DNA of 64,000 nucleotides from Acanthosoma haemorrhoidale (GCA_930367205.1 OV884011.1:108119139-108183138), one strand, 5' to 3'. Positions 24,866-38,058 are shown, counted from the first letter of the stretch. Notes: generated by a model not told the origin, from the sequence alone. A program made the numbers and translations.

Positions 24866-26286
24866 AAATCACAGACCGAATCAAATAAATAACATTTATC
24901 AACTTGACTCACGTTGGCTCATACGAAAAGAAATATTTAGCAGTCATCGCGATTGTTAATTTTGGCTTTTATCTTGAGCTTATCATTCTATATAGGTTTG
25001 TTTAATAATTAGACAAACTTTTACAAAGCACTAAGTGGAAAGCTCTGTTGGAATTATCTTTCTTCTTAAGTTATGTTCTACAATAACTGTCTTAGGAATG
25101 ATTTAATAGATCTGAAAACCCAAAACACCACTAGAAACATCTCAGAAGCTATTATTTGTCATGGTTCTTAATTTTTTTTTCCGTGGTTGGAGAATATAGC
25201 TTAAGAGAAACGAGAATTTCGTACAATGATGTTTTATGATCAAACAATAGAAATCTGATATTTAATGTCGTCCAAGAGATTCTTTTTGTTTATTCTTATA
25301 CAAATATAGATAAATAAATGTAAAGATAGAAGTTTTGCCAAAATATTTGCTATTTTTTTTTGAAAAGAACATTTTCGGTGACAACATGGTTTAATTAATA
25401 AAATCATTTTTGACCACTTTTAGTAACTAAGTTTTTAAAAAAATCGGATTCAAGTACGATGTAATTAATTTCATTAGTACATAGGGTATATTTCGACAAT
25501 TTAGTTAAAATTGATAAAAAAAACTATACAAGCCTCAGTGTCTGACGTGTGAAACATTGGTTAACATGGTTTTTACCAACATCTTCCTCATCAGATTAGT
25601 CCCCATGGCCTTAAAATGAGATTACATACATGTCCTTCCTAAATACCGGAGCCTCGCAACCGAGGGGTGCCTGAGGTTTTTGTTCTCACTATCTTTCTTA
25701 CTCGGATTCATAAGATATATATAGTTGCTAGGTTGAAGAGTATAAACCCCCATCACCTTTAAAAATGTGTAGAAATCAGTAATTGTATAAAATGTAGCCA
25801 AGCTACAGGAAATATAATGAATAAATTGTAAATAAATTCATTTGAAGAATCTATATTGAATTCTATAATAACTTTATAACAAGGGGATATGAAAAAAAAA
25901 ATAGTATTCAAAATCAAAAACACAATCAACAAATCTATTTCGAGCAACAATCAAATAATATTAAAAAAGTTGTAGTAAAAATAAAATTGTGAGAATGATC
26001 TTATTTATGCGGGTATCAGTACAGGGAAGACATAAAGAGTTAGAATAAATAACATGTTCATTTATTACAAAATGTATGAAATCCAATAACAATATGAAAA
26101 ATAAGTTGAAGAAAATCACGGGATTCTCACTAGTTTTAGGAGTCGGGAAGAGATATCACTTATGCGGGATGCTATTTGCTTTTCCAATCAATTTGAGTCA
26201 TCAAGGTAGGAAATACTTAGTAATTAATATTAACATACATAGTTGAATGAGAAAAGGTCTCATAAAAATGGAAAATTAGTTTTACA

Positions 26287-26442
26287 GTACCGTCAGACGG
26301 GGTGGCTATTTTCAATGGGGCGAGAATTTTCAGAATAGTTCCCTAGCAAAGAAGCAACTTAACGTATTGTTTGTGAAGAAAATAAAAACAATAGAAGAAC
26401 TCACCCTATTCCCAATAGTCTACCCTACTAGGTGGACGGTAC
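26287..26442. repeat. Possible short inverted-repeat (MITE-like) element
   Basis: GTACCGTC at 26287-26294 is inverted as GACGGTAC at 26435-26442. The first arm continues AGACGGGGTGG. The match is only 8 bp and no TSD is clear, so a MITE is a guess. Confidence 0.25.
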
Positions 26443-27292
26443 CCTCTATAAAAAAAAAACATCTACCCTTTGTATGCTACGATCTAAGAATATACCGGAC
26501 TAGAATAGAGTGATGTATAGCGAGATAGATAATGATTTGAGATGAATATTGCTTAAAAATTGTACACAAAAGCTCTCCTTAGGGTGCATTTAATAACTAA
26601 TAGAGGAAGTAATTTATGAGAGGTGAACTGACCAACACTAGATAAGTGTTAAGGATACAGTTATAAAAAAGTCGTTGGCATTTATTGTTTTTATTCTAAC
26701 ATTAAGTAAGATACTGAAATAAATCTGTACATATCCATTCATATTTTAAACTGATAATCATTAATTTGGAAAAAATGTAATTATCACAGAATAATTAATT
26801 ATTACTATTAATTCACAATTACATAGTTCCTGAACTCAAGAAGTTGCACGTAGCATGTTGATTTTTTTTATTGCTTCAGGTCCACCTTGTGATATCGGTT
26901 GTAAAAATCCTCAAGATGGATGATCGAAATAGCATTATTTAGCACTGCGTGGTTTAAAACCGGAGTTTAAGTACCTTCTTAGGACTGTGTCAGTGGTTCG
27001 AGTAACTACTTTGATGCTTATCACAGGGAACAGAAAAGCTTGGAGAAGTATAATTTTTATTTTATTTTTAGACAGAATTGTTATCCTTGTATAACAAACA
27101 AAAATACTTTTATAACCAAAACATAAATTGTAAAGATAATTTTTATTGGATCAATCATTTTTTTTTTTTAAATTAAAATGAAATGCATTATGAAGAAGGA
27201 TACTAGCGTAATGACTCAAACGACGGCTATAAAGGGGCCTATAAGATATATAGAGAGAATGGGACGGTCAGTAGAAGACAGTACCTCCACAA

Positions 27293-27354
27293 GGTCCAAT
27301 TAGAGCTGGAAGCCGCTAAAATATACTGGCCCTAGCTGCCTATTTAATTGGACC
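27293..27354. repeat. Inverted repeat, 10-bp perfect arms
   Basis: GGTCCAATTA at 27293-27302 pairs with TAATTGGACC at 27345-27354 across a 42-nt loop. The region just upstream has TATAAAGG near 27,229. No element could be assigned. Confidence 0.4.
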
Positions 27355-27705
27355 CTCTCCTCCCTACATAGCGGTACATTCCTAGCTCCATCCAGTGTCA
27401 TCCCTGCATGTCCTCCCCTATCTGATCCGGATTACACCGCTTTTTTCGGTCATTCCCGGCATACCTTGGCCGTGTCAGTCTTGTTCTATGGCTGTACTTC
27501 ACTCCATCAGCTATAAATTCCCTGTTCCCCCTGAACAGAAAAGGTCTGTATGCTTATTATACACGTGTATATATAAACAGTTCTCTCTCCACCTCTATCT
27601 ATATATCTCTATCTCTCAGTACGTTTTTCTCTTATATATGAAAGAAATTCATTAAAAAAAATGTTTTTACAGCAATTCATAAATAATTACTATAAACAGT
27701 ATTTC

Positions 27706-28065
27706 ATAACACTGTACCACACATCCCTATAATTATACTCGGGAACTAAAACGACAATCACCTATAAATGTGACTGTTCGGCAATGCCCAGTTTCTCCAA
27801 TCATGTCCTCTCGCGCTCTTGATCAGCCTCTACTGGCTGTATCCAGTGACGCCGCTGACGAAGGAGCGTGGGTGACTTCCCAAGACTCCGCTTCCTCTTT
27901 CGCAAACGAGGGAGGTGACAACCATATGGACTTGGGAAGACTCTGGGCTGTTTGTAAATACTGCATAATTGAGCGAGTGAATGAAAATTGTAAATATGGT
28001 ATGAATGAGAACATTTATCACAAGTACTTATTACCCAATAAGGAAGATTGTAATTTTAAAGTTTT
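27706..28065 (+). mobile_element. LINE-A copy 5, 3' UTR (long-tail form)
   Basis: It begins with the post-stop region (CACATCCCTATAAT), then AATCATGTCCTCTCGCGCTC, the CpG-rich segment through GGGAGGTGACAACCAT, GAGCGAGTGAATGAAAATTG and a decayed hairpin, ending TTGTAATTTTAAAG and a T-rich run. It is 5'-truncated near the RT stop codon and its TSD is not recognisable, so it is probably older than copies 1 and 4. Confidence 0.82.
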
Positions 28066-28434
28066 TTTTATGTATATAATTAAATAATCTCTACGAATGA
28101 ATCACTTTTTAAAAAGAACTTTATTGAATAATGAACAACGACTGGTAGAAATCTATGTGATAACCACTAAGTGTTATAGCGTAAAGATTACAATACATAT
28201 GATCTCTCTGGTCACAACCGAGAGAGTATATGTAGGAGAGGAATACTGACATGAGTTAATATTGAGTCAGGATGCTCTGAGGTCCCTTAACTGTATAATA
28301 ATTATATATTCTTTGTTGATTCTTTTGGGGGAAAACGCTCTTTAGCAAAAACCAGTTCACTTGAGACACTATCACATAGAGCCGAAGGTCGCTCTGGGTA
28401 GCCGAGGATAAGATTGTAGAATAGAGCGTTAGCA
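28066..28434. other. Non-coding stretch
   Basis: No gene or repeat is recognised. Confidence 0.5.
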
Positions 28435-28835
28435 TGCGGATTAAAATTGCCAAGAAAGGAGGAGTGGATGTTGTGATAGCGGGTGGTTGCTAGGTCTTAG
28501 ACTAATGGGATGTTGAGATCGGTATGAAGGGTACGGTTGTTTAACAAGTGGGTATTGTGAAGGAAGGATTGCGAAGGATTCTGGATTGCAGGGATTGTAT
28601 GCGAAGGATATTGGAGGACTTGGCACTTGTCTCCCCAGACTTCAATCCCGTAGGACCAGGTAGATTGGAGTATAGTAGTGTAAATCAGTCTCTTGTTTAC
28701 TGTTGTTATTTTTGAACAATTTTCCATGACGCGGAAAAGTCATTTGAGTCGTCTATTAGTTTCTTGCCATTTTGACGTGATGTAAAGGCTCCATATGTGC
28801 CACTTGTCTAGTATACGCCCTAGATAGGTCTTCTG
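28435..28835 (-). mobile_element. Related Jockey-like LINE fragment: RT C-terminus
   Basis: On the minus strand the frames read WQETNRRLK, VNKRLIYTTILQSTWSYGIE and VWGDKCQVL, then TLHTDLNIPLV. After a frameshift in the ATTR area comes NIHSSFL. The layout is the same as the LINE-A C-terminus (NRRFGQL, LLIYKVILKPIW-TYGIELWG, TLHNDLNIP, KFHSSL), but the sequence is clearly diverged, so it comes from a sister family. One stop and one frameshift interrupt it, and no 3' UTR like LINE-A follows. Confidence 0.75.
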
Positions 28836-31634
28836 GGATTAAGCAGCCATTATTTGGCTGAACACCAATACTGAAGTACATAACGAGTGACGGAGGGTGA
28901 CATGAGAGCACATGTCAGCTACATTTTGAATCTCAATTTGGAGAGTGATGGCTCTAGATGACTCCACCCTGGCCACACCGGCAAGTTCCAGAAATGAGGT
29001 GGATGTGGAAGAGGCGTAGGATAAGCTGACATATCTTTCGATTAGGTAGGACAGAATGATAAATAAGGTAGCACGTGATAGAAGATTGCCTTTGAGTTTA
29101 CAGACAATCCACACAAGGGGCTTTCAGTAGCCTATGCTGCAGTTCTCAAGTGCTACAAATAAAATGCTTTCTCGAAATAACATATAAATGGTTGATATAT
29201 ACTAAAACTTTATATTTATAATTTCGTTCACACTTTAAATTTTTCTATAAACTAATCCATAACTGGCATAAAATCCAATGCATAAAACCATGATGATGGT
29301 GCTAGCCATTGACTGGCTTTTAGAAAAATCTAAAATTTTAAATGTAATGTTTTAGTTTAGCGTAACTACCAATTTTATTTTTTGTTGAAATTAATATAAC
29401 CAAAATATATCACTTATAAAAAAAGAATCAATCTTGAGAAATCACCTGATGATTTTATTAACTATCTATTACATACTTAAGAAACAATTACGCAACTAAA
29501 AATTGCCAATATTTTTGCAATTGTGTAGATATTTCATTTTTATTTTCTTTATTTCCGTGTTTTTGTTCACAATTTATATTTTACAAGAATGTTTGTATAT
29601 GTACATTTTTAGATGATCTTTTTTATTTCATTTTACATATTTATGTGTATACATAATTTCTCGGCATATTATAAATATTAGTTGAGGCTGATACTGTCAA
29701 AGACCTCACATTATGTTCATTAAATGGTTGTTTAAGGAACATAGTCCCAGAATAATAAAGATAATATTACTACATGATTTATTTAGCGTTAAATTCAACT
29801 TTTAAATATTTAATACTATCCAGTGACAAGAAAAAATAACAACATGGACGAAATATATTGTCAAGTAGCTACCGCCCCTGACAACTAACGGTTAGCTCAG
29901 GCTGTTGAGGGAGGGTAATTGAATAAATAAATAAGGAATACGGTCCAAAATACAAAACTGACCTGCTAGACAACAGCGCTACCTTTCTAATTGATTGTAG
30001 ACCTAGGCAGTGACCCTTCAGAAAATTTCGAAGCACTGATTAATTCATATCCTTGATTCAAAGCCGGAAATTACTAAGGTTATCTTTTATGGAGTATTTC
30101 TCTTTGAAACATCGTAATATGCTTTAAAGTGGCTTCCTCATTTTTCCCCTCTCCACCGGCTAAGGACAAATGAAGAGAAGAAAGAAAGTAAAACTAGTCT
30201 GTCAACACCGAAGCCTACCTGCCCATAACTACATGCTTAGAAAATTGGCACACGCTAACCCTCGAGAGAGGAGAAAGGATCTGCTTGAAGAGGGACACTG
30301 TCACAATGCACTGTGCCTATTGACAAATGGGGCAAGGAGAGTCCGGTCTGTCAGCTCTACCTGACTATCCACACAATAATACCTTGTCGTGAATAACTGC
30401 GGTAAGAGGATTGTGTCTGTTTGTTGCGGTTGCTAGATCAGCACAAATGGATGAGGGTGTCAAGAGATGTCACCGAGATGCCAAAGAACCCTTAATGTCT
30501 CGAAGGAATAAGCTGGTGTGAAAATAAAGCCTTTACATTTGTAATCGATATGTTGTTTAAAACTTTTTAAATTGGTTGTTTGTATGGAATCTAATGAGAA
30601 ATGTTGGTTTAGGAACACTTTAAAAAACGAAAATATCGGTCTCGTTTTTTTTAACGTTCAAACTTTCTGTCTCAGTCCCGAAGCTGTAACTCTTATTTTG
30701 TTTATATCTTTAATGATACTTTGAAGATGCTAATCAAAAATATAATTTAGAAATACTCCTAAAGTTTTGACAACCTATAAAGTATCGCAGGTATATTTTC
30801 CAATTTCTCAATGTACTGGTTATAAAATTAAACCATTATTTAGGAGCACGAACATCTAACAATGGCATCACTGCACTATTTACTTTTAAAAAAATTTCAA
30901 TTAAAAAATAGGTCCACCCATTAACCCTCCAATAGGAAAATTTAACGATATAAAAGGAGCCGAATGTCCAAACGCGTTCATCATATTAAGCACCTACAGT
31001 TAGTGGTAGTATACCTGTTGACGATCCGGTGACAGTAGACTTACTCAGTTAATTTGGCATTTACTATTTACTTTTTTTTAAAAAATTCAATTAAATGAGA
31101 CAGATTCATAGTCGAATTCAAATTGTGGCTCCTTGCTCACAAACAAGTAAATTCTACTCCTCTACATCATGCATTTTTAACAGCTTATTTGAAGCATAAA
31201 GATATCTTAGAACCCACCCCACGTCAACATTGTTTTGCCTAATTGATCGTCCAATTTTTAGTGCAAAATTAGTTTTCACTGCTGTTATACTCTTCTGGAG
31301 AAATGTATGATTGGATGTCATTATGGTAAGCCACGGAGTATAAAAGAGGCACAAAACTGGAATCTTCTGATTTCCGCTGGGAACTATTCGTATCTGGTTC
31401 GGGACGAGCCTATATCAAATATTTTTGGCTATGCTTTTGTAAACGTCGGATAGGAAATGTAAGGCGGTTTTTCAACTATCGAACCGAATGGTTGTCCATT
31501 TTCGTAAATTAGCCATCATCGTCAAGCTTGACAATCACCATTTCAATATTTCTGTATTTTGATGAAAATAGTATTTTCGGTTTAGAATAAGATCCAGTTC
31601 CATGTCCGCGGGAAGTAGTGATGTAATTATTGAT
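28836..31634. other. Non-coding stretch
   Basis: No gene is recognised. A 91-codon minus frame at 28,839-29,114 has no RT motif even though it abuts the LINE fragment. The patch at 30,130-30,480 is less AT-rich with a 64-codon frame lacking motifs. Confidence 0.5.
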
Positions 31635-31645
31635 AAATTATGTAA

Positions 31646-31866
31646 CATTGGACAACTGTATAGAATACTTCCATGGACATCCCATCCCTAAATAGGGAAA
31701 TAAATTACTAATTTACAAAGATTTACTAAAGTCAATCTGGACATGCGGAATAGAGCTATGGGGGTAGCAAAAAAGTCGCGTATCCAATCCTTCAATCAAA
31801 ACATTCCACCCGAATAATCATTGATCACGATCACCCAATAAAGGAGATTGCAATTTTATCACAATA
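31646..31866 (+). mobile_element. LINE-A copy 6, internally deleted
   Basis: It starts at TTGGACAACTGTATAG in the RT C-terminal region. It continues through ATCTGGACATGCGGAATAGAG (Trp-Thr-Cys-Gly-Ile-Glu), then jumps at about 31,803 straight to the 3' end (CCCAATAAAGGAGATTGCAA, ATCACAATAAA). About 440 bp or more of the 3' part are missing. A probable TSD, AAATTATGTAA at 31635-31645 and AAAATATGTAA at 31867-31877 (10 of 11), flanks it, so the deletion is internal to the inserted copy. Confidence 0.75.
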
Positions 31867-31877
31867 AAAATATGTAA

Positions 31878-33454
31878 ATTTGAAATTAACCAATTAACCT
31901 GTTAAAAATCAGATGGAAGCGATGTAGGCATAGATCATAATGTATACTCTACACTAGCCTCAATATGGCCGGGGTATTTTTTTTCCTTCTGCTTGCGAGC
32001 CACGTAATTAAAACCGCCACTATATCTCCGTAGAGTCCGTGTCAATTTTTTGCTCCGGCCAACGGGAACACATCCTGGGCCCACTAATGGGCGAGTTCGT
32101 CAACGATTCTACCTGTTTGTCTGTATGTCTGCATTTTGTTTATGCCCGGCTTGCCCCTCCTCAATCAACGTTTTTTCTTCAATGGGCAGTATTCCCATTC
32201 AGCCGTTGTAAGATACCCTGATAAGGAAGGGCCATGATAGATGGATTATGTCCTCAACGTAGATTTATTAATTACGGACTGCCATTCATTTTAGTCAACA
32301 ACTAAGGCAGTTCCTATTGATAAAATACCATTTGAAAGAAGCCATAACATTGAGGAATAAATTTTATTGTGTTCACAATTTTTTGCAAATATGTTACAAT
32401 GTAAAAACGCTCATTAAGGTCAGTTGGGGCTTTCAGATATATAAGGTTAGTAAAAGGTTTTGAGGAATCGTTTTGAATACCGGAGGATTGGTATTGTGCA
32501 AAGCACTCGGGTTTTAGCTCATTAGATCTTCCGAAGTATACACCAAAATTAAATGTGTGGCCATAGTGTTAATGTTTTCTTTTTTGAGTTGTACTTTTGT
32601 GTTCAACATATTTCTGTTGTGAGTTTTGTGAGAATTTCGGACGTTAGTCTAGGCCTATTTAATAAAAACTATTCTCTTAACAAAGAATAAAGAAAAAAAT
32701 GACTTTCATCTTTATAGTTTTAAGTAAAAACTCAAAACATCTACACTCTCATAACTATAAGGTAGACTGTTTGTGAGGAGCATTCATGAGTATGATTCAC
32801 GAAGTCTTTAGAATTAAGTTAAATACATTTTTCGATCACTTATGTTAATCATCCATTCAGTAAAATGCCAAACTTTACCTCGCAACCTTATGTTTGGGTT
32901 TAATCGGATAAGTTAAAAGTAGTAACTGAGCGTTATAATTTATTTAATTAATATCAATGTTGACATCCGAGGGGATCCATGTAATATGCTATTACAGCCA
33001 TTTTCTTGTTTACATTTCATTAGCCATAACATATTTCTAATACTAATTGAAAATAGGTTCTTTGATGATTATAATTTTGCAAATTTTTTAGAAGCATATT
33101 ATAGGTCAAAATTTAACTTACAACATAGCGCTTGTAGATCCAACATTTTTGTACCAAATTGACCGTTTAATTATGAAGGAAAACAAATTGCCATTGCTGA
33201 ATTCCGACCCGGAAGAGGGACGCCTTCCATATGACTATCTCTACCGAGTACGAGCCTAGAAAATATCAAAGCTCTTTGGCTACCTACGTCCTGGTGAATC
33301 TCAGAAAAACATTGCCAGAATGTAGAATTTAGTTTCTAAATAATAAACAATGTTTGCCTGTTCCGACATCCTTTACATTTTCATAATTGGTTGACAGCAA
33401 AGATAATGTACCTTTATTATCATGGGACTATATCGCTTCAGAATAAAATGTGCC
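31878..33454. other. AT-rich non-coding stretch
   Basis: No gene or repeat is recognised. A 60-codon plus frame at 32,039-32,221 has no motif. Confidence 0.5.
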
Positions 33455-33469
33455 GTTACAATAAATTTT

Positions 33470-34069
33470 ATTATTTTATTGTGCAACAATTACAATCTGC
33501 CTTTTATAAGGCAATAATAATACAGATAAATGATCTCATTCATACCATATTTACAGTCATCATTCACTCGCTCATTCATACAATAGGACATGATTGGAGA
33601 AACTGGCCATTACCAGGACTCCCACTGTCACGCGATTATAGCAGGTCACGAGGCCACTGCCGTTTCAGTCTCCGAGGAGGATTATAGGGATGAGTGGCGC
33701 AGTGCAAAGACTGTGCTACAGGATTAGGGTGGTTGGAAAGGCTACTGTGGAATTTCGTAAACTTGGAAGGGATGAGTTCTAGAATGTAGGGTATATAAGG
33801 TCGTTATGAAGGGTTTTGTTGCTGACATAATAAGGGGCATTTACTATTGTTCTCAGGACTTTTTTGCTGTCCCCCATAGCTCTATTCCGTATGATTGGTT
33901 TAAGTATAACTTTGTAGATTAGTAGTTTATTTTCTATTGAGAGATGGGATGTCCTTTGAAGTAGTCTGTACAGTTGTCCAAAGCGTCTGTTTAGTTCTCG
34001 TCTTTTTAGTCTCGTATGTGGGTTCCAGGTCAGTCGTTTGTCGAGATGGAAGCCTAAGTACCGTACTGT
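33470..34069 (-). mobile_element. LINE-A copy 7, 5'-truncated (short-tail form)
   Basis: On the minus strand it starts in the segment encoding TVRYLGF-LDKRLTWNPH, continues NRRFGQLYRLLQRTSHLS and PIIRNRAMG, then an RT C-terminal remnant and the 3' UTR. The UTR goes directly from AATCATGTCCT to ATTGTATGAATGAGCG, so the 165-bp CpG-rich segment is absent. A small deletion lies near 33,860 within the coding part. The terminal hairpin TGCCTTATAAAAGGCA and the CAATAAAATAATAAAATT tail are present. No clear TSD. Confidence 0.87.
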
Positions 34070-34841
34070 TAATTAAACATATATTTACTTAAAATTAGTT
34101 TCGGATGATTTTACAATGAATGTAAGATAAAGGACAAACTGTTAATAAAAAACATACAAAAATAAAATAATGTAATACAATTACTTTATAATATATTTTC
34201 CAATTGATTGGAATTCATGTTTAATGTTGAACAGTCAAAAGAAGCCGTTAAGTTGAGATATATCTCAGATTGAGAAAGAATGGATGTAAAACAGGAAGAA
34301 TTTAGTCTCGTAGCATCGTAGATATCTATTGACAAAGTAATGGCTGTTGTTAATAGTTCATTATGCATGTATTTTGAGATATTTACAATTTTTAATAATA
34401 ATGCAAACTGCAGTAGCTTTTTTTGGTGAATTTCTGACAGGACAGTCTGTGCTTCAGACTACATGTGCTTGGAGGTTTAAAGCTTAAAATACGGTTTCTT
34501 TGTTTGGGCTCTTAAAACGCATTCTTTCAAAAGTCCTTTCAGTTGAAACTGTTAACAAAACCGCTTAAGTACTTTCTAATCGGGCACTCCTCATAAAGAA
34601 ATTCCAAACAAAGTGTGTGCCATGGACTGGACAGGAAACCGTTGATACTTCAATTTATATAACCTGAAATGAGCATCCAAAGTTTAAAAACTGAGACAGC
34701 TATTGTGCTTGTTTAAAAATAAACATAACCTTGCGCAGTGACATTATTGTAAGTTCTACTTAGGTGCAATTATTGCTAGTTGAAAACTGTACCAATACCC
34801 CGCTAATGGACTGTGCAATACCAGTCCTGATGGCAATTTTT
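34070..34841. other. AT-rich non-coding stretch
   Basis: Nothing recognisable beyond low-complexity frames. Confidence 0.5.
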
Positions 34842-35213
34842 ATATTCTAATTACTATCCCATAAAAGCAGGAGTTCACTAGGGCAGTGTACTGGGTCCCA
34901 TCCTCTATAACCTATACACCTCTACCCCTGAGGCCAAGATGGGCCACATTTGCAGATGACACTGCAGTCTTGTCATCCCACTCAGACCCCGATATAGCTT
35001 CCCATAACCTTAAAAAACACCTTGATGAGATCGAGCATTGGTGCAACCAATGGCGGATTAAAGTTAACGAAGCAAAATGTTCCCACATTACCTTCACCCT
35101 CTGCCGCAAGTCCTGTCTACTGATAATATGAATGAGCGAGTGAATGATATCATCTATCATAATTACTTATTGCCTAATAAGGCAGATTGTAATTTTATCA
35201 TAATAAAGCTGTT
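34842..35213 (+). mobile_element. LINE-A copy 8, internally deleted, retains RT active site
   Basis: It starts at the RT palm (TATTCTAATTACTATCCCAT), has a damaged GVPQG region and a small gap before the catalytic WATFADDTAVLS, and continues through HWCNQWRIKVNEAKC and FTLCRKSC. There it jumps at about 35,121 to the 3' UTR at ATGAATGAGCGAGTGAATG, losing the RT C-terminus and most of the UTR. It ends with the TGCCTAATAAGGCA hairpin and AATAAAGC. No clear TSD. Confidence 0.85.
34886..35131 (+). pseudogene. RT fragment of LINE-A copy 8
   Basis: This frame of about 80 codons has the FADD catalytic box, the following SHSDPDIASHNLKKHLDEIE helix and the WRIKVNEAKC primer-grip-like strand. It runs into 3' UTR sequence after the internal deletion, so it is an isolated palm fragment without activity. 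Confidence 0.75.
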
Positions 35214-37965
35214 TAATAATGAAAAATAAACATCAAATTACTATTGAATATTTCCTTTTTTGGCGCTGATGTCAGAAGAAATTACTAATTTTTCTCCTTT
35301 AGCGGCTAAGTCTCGGTATCATGTTATTAAGGTACTATTAGTGTAATTGTATTGCATATTATTAAAAGATGATTCCACGACCGACAATCACTAGAAGAAA
35401 AAATAGTTGTTATTAGAGATTTGTAATTGACAGAAAACTAAAAAACTGGCTTTCTGGAGGTTGTCATTTAACGCATTACTTTTTTTTTTTTTTTTCGCCC
35501 TACCTGAGGCTGAGCCTCAAACGGGCTTGCTCGTGGGGTTACGTAGCCTGTGGTGCGCGTATTCCAGTGCAATGGGATTGTTGCACCGGTCAGCGCACCT
35601 TCGGTTATTCTGTTTTGTTCCATTTATTCTAAAAAAAAAACACATGATAATAATATATAAAAAAGAAAGAAGAAAACACAAAACTAAAGTAAACAGAAAA
35701 GAAACCAGGGCTTTAATTATTTGTCATAGTCATAATTCATTTTGTTTCTAAATGAGATGTCATTGGTACGTCTAGTGTTTTTTTTTTGTAGTTGAGATCC
35801 AGCTCGTTTTGTTATTTGAGTATTCATAACAAAATATAATAAGAAACGAAGGAATATACAACAATATAAGGTAATGTTACATATTATGTCATCTCCCCAT
35901 AGTTTATGATATCATAAGTCACAATAGGAATTTTAAATGAAGTTGGCTTCACCCTATAGGTCACAGTTATACTAGAAGACCCTTTACCCCAAGAAGCCCC
36001 ATGCATTCCACTTTGTCTCCGGTAATGTGTCACCTGAGTTGCCATAAACTATGCGTGTGTGGTGCCCGGAATATAGATATCATTAAGATGTATTCCCACA
36101 AACAAAACGGCGCGTACTCTATCAGAAAGCAAACAAAAAAGCAAACAAAGAAGAATTTCTGGAAAGCTATTATGTTTAGATTTAGTGTGGGAGACGTCAG
36201 GTACCGTAGCCTGTTATATATATCACGCTGACATTTACGCGAGGCTGTGCGGTCGCATCCCCGCTGCGTCTCTCTCTAACCCTCAAATAGGGGTTGTTTT
36301 ATCTTACCACCTATCCTCCACGTTCTAGCTCATCTCAATAGTCACATATACTTCCTATTAGGGGAAATTTATTTAATATTGTTTATTTCATCTATTGACT
36401 TTGTAGTCCTTTACTAAGTGACCTCTAATATTTGATGAGCAAAATTACTCTAAATAAATACATCGCGGGTTAATACTTAGCCATAGTATCAAGCACGAAT
36501 GTGATTAGTGCTCAATCAGCTTGGGTTGATAAAAAAAAATCCAACATAGGATATCCCTACCATCACACCCAGTCAGTTTGTATCAATAAATTTACTTCAA
36601 GTTAAATTATTAAAACATTATTATTTTTAAAAAATGTTTAAAAGTTACAATATAAGCAATTTACCAACCTATGCAACACCAGAAGAGAATCTTTGTCATG
36701 TTTGCAGACAACTTTCGAACACAAGAAAAAAACTTCACTTAGATGTTCATTTAAGCGTAAAATATAAGTTCAGTGTGGCCTGGGCAGTAGAATATATTCT
36801 AACTGTAGAAATTGTTTTTGAGGGCATATTATGTACATTTGAATACTCATTTTTACAAGCGAACTCGTTTTTCTGTAATATATTTATTTTTATTTTCAAC
36901 TCAATACCTAACATACGAGATTCGGTGCCGGGACCTCATGGTCTCCAGTTTGGGGATCTGCCATCTGTGCCCATATGTTTACTTTGATTAATAATTATGA
37001 AACCACTTGGATTACATGTCACAGGTAATAGTGTTGTAATATACTTTCCCTTCATGTCCAGCACTATCCTGTTTTACTAGCGGGGTATATGGATTATTAC
37101 CAGCTCAGGAGTAATTGAAACTAATAAGGTGTTTATAAATATAGCCAATTGCCCAGTCTTTTCTTCGGGGAGTAGGCCACACATGATATAAATTTAATTT
37201 TATGTTTTTATATGTTCCTATGCTTATTCCCACAAGTTTAATCTTCTGTCCGAATAAATATTTAAATTAGGTTTCATATACAAATAAGAATAAAAGATAT
37301 AATTCTACAGTAGAAAACCCTTATCGAAATTACAAGTTAGAGCAATCAGTCTCCTTATGGTGGATTTACGGCCGTTGAACACCTCCCTTATATTTAAATG
37401 AGGGGCAATAAAAATGTATTGATAAGAATGGTGGAGGACACACGTTCAAAAAATAAATAAATAAAAAGCAAACTAAGAAGGACCGAGAAGAGACTTAAAT
37501 ATCTAAGGAGGTGTTCCTCTGCTACTTGGGACTATTGTATTCAAATCTAGGGGTTATCTGGCCATTAGTGGCTAATTGGTCCCTCGGGGGCCCCCCAACG
37601 AAAAAAAATTTTGTTAACATTTAGTGGGCACATGTTACGCCTCTTCAGGAGATTATCTCGGAGGATAGCCCCCAGCTACCAGTCTTCTGGTCCACGCAGC
37701 TTCCTCCTCCACGGCCACCGCTCCTCTCCTTGCAGTCACTCTGCATTCCGATCCTGCTTCTTATCTAACTGTAGCAGGCGAGTTTAACTTTAAACCTGCT
37801 ACTAGTAATCAAGTATGTTGTCTGTATTTTTCTATGTAATTCGATAGGGGTAAGTTAATCTTTCATCTGAAGCATTGAAACCTGTAAACATTTAGTCTAC
37901 TAAATTTCAATAACTTAGCGTACATCTAATCGCGTACAAGCTCTCAAAAATGACTAGAGGGGCAA

Positions 37966-37967
<2 letters not shown>
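35214..37967. other. AT-rich non-coding stretch
   Basis: No gene is recognised. The longest frame, 117 codons plus at 36,634-36,987, is hydrophobic and of AT-driven composition with no domain, so it is not called. A GC-richer patch at 37,540-37,760 is unassigned. Confidence 0.5.

Positions 37968-38058
<91 letters not shown>
37968..38058. repeat. TC dinucleotide microsatellite
   Basis: An uninterrupted TC/CT tract of about 45 units. The perfect array suggests recent expansion and a length-variable locus. Confidence 0.97.

Larger units (their letters stand above)
24866..27700. other. AT-rich non-coding stretch with two inverted-repeat pairs
   Basis: No gene is recognised. It contains short inverted pairs at 26287-26294/26435-26442 and 27293-27302/27345-27354, described separately. 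A 63-codon minus frame at 25,759-25,950 is low-complexity and hydrophobic, without motif. Confidence 0.5.

Noticed and set aside
24866..25000. Further mitochondrial sequence (ATP8/ATP6) after the COX2 remnant
   Set aside because: No readable blocks with the mitochondrial code; similarity stops soon after CSEICG.
25540..25605. CTGATGAGG-containing segment on the minus strand as another hammerhead
   Set aside because: The core is present but GAAA and a pairing outer stem in the right order are not.
36634..36987. 117-codon plus-strand frame
   Set aside because: Composition is what AT-rich DNA gives by chance (Phe, Ile, Asn, Tyr). No domain, no repeat match and no supporting context.
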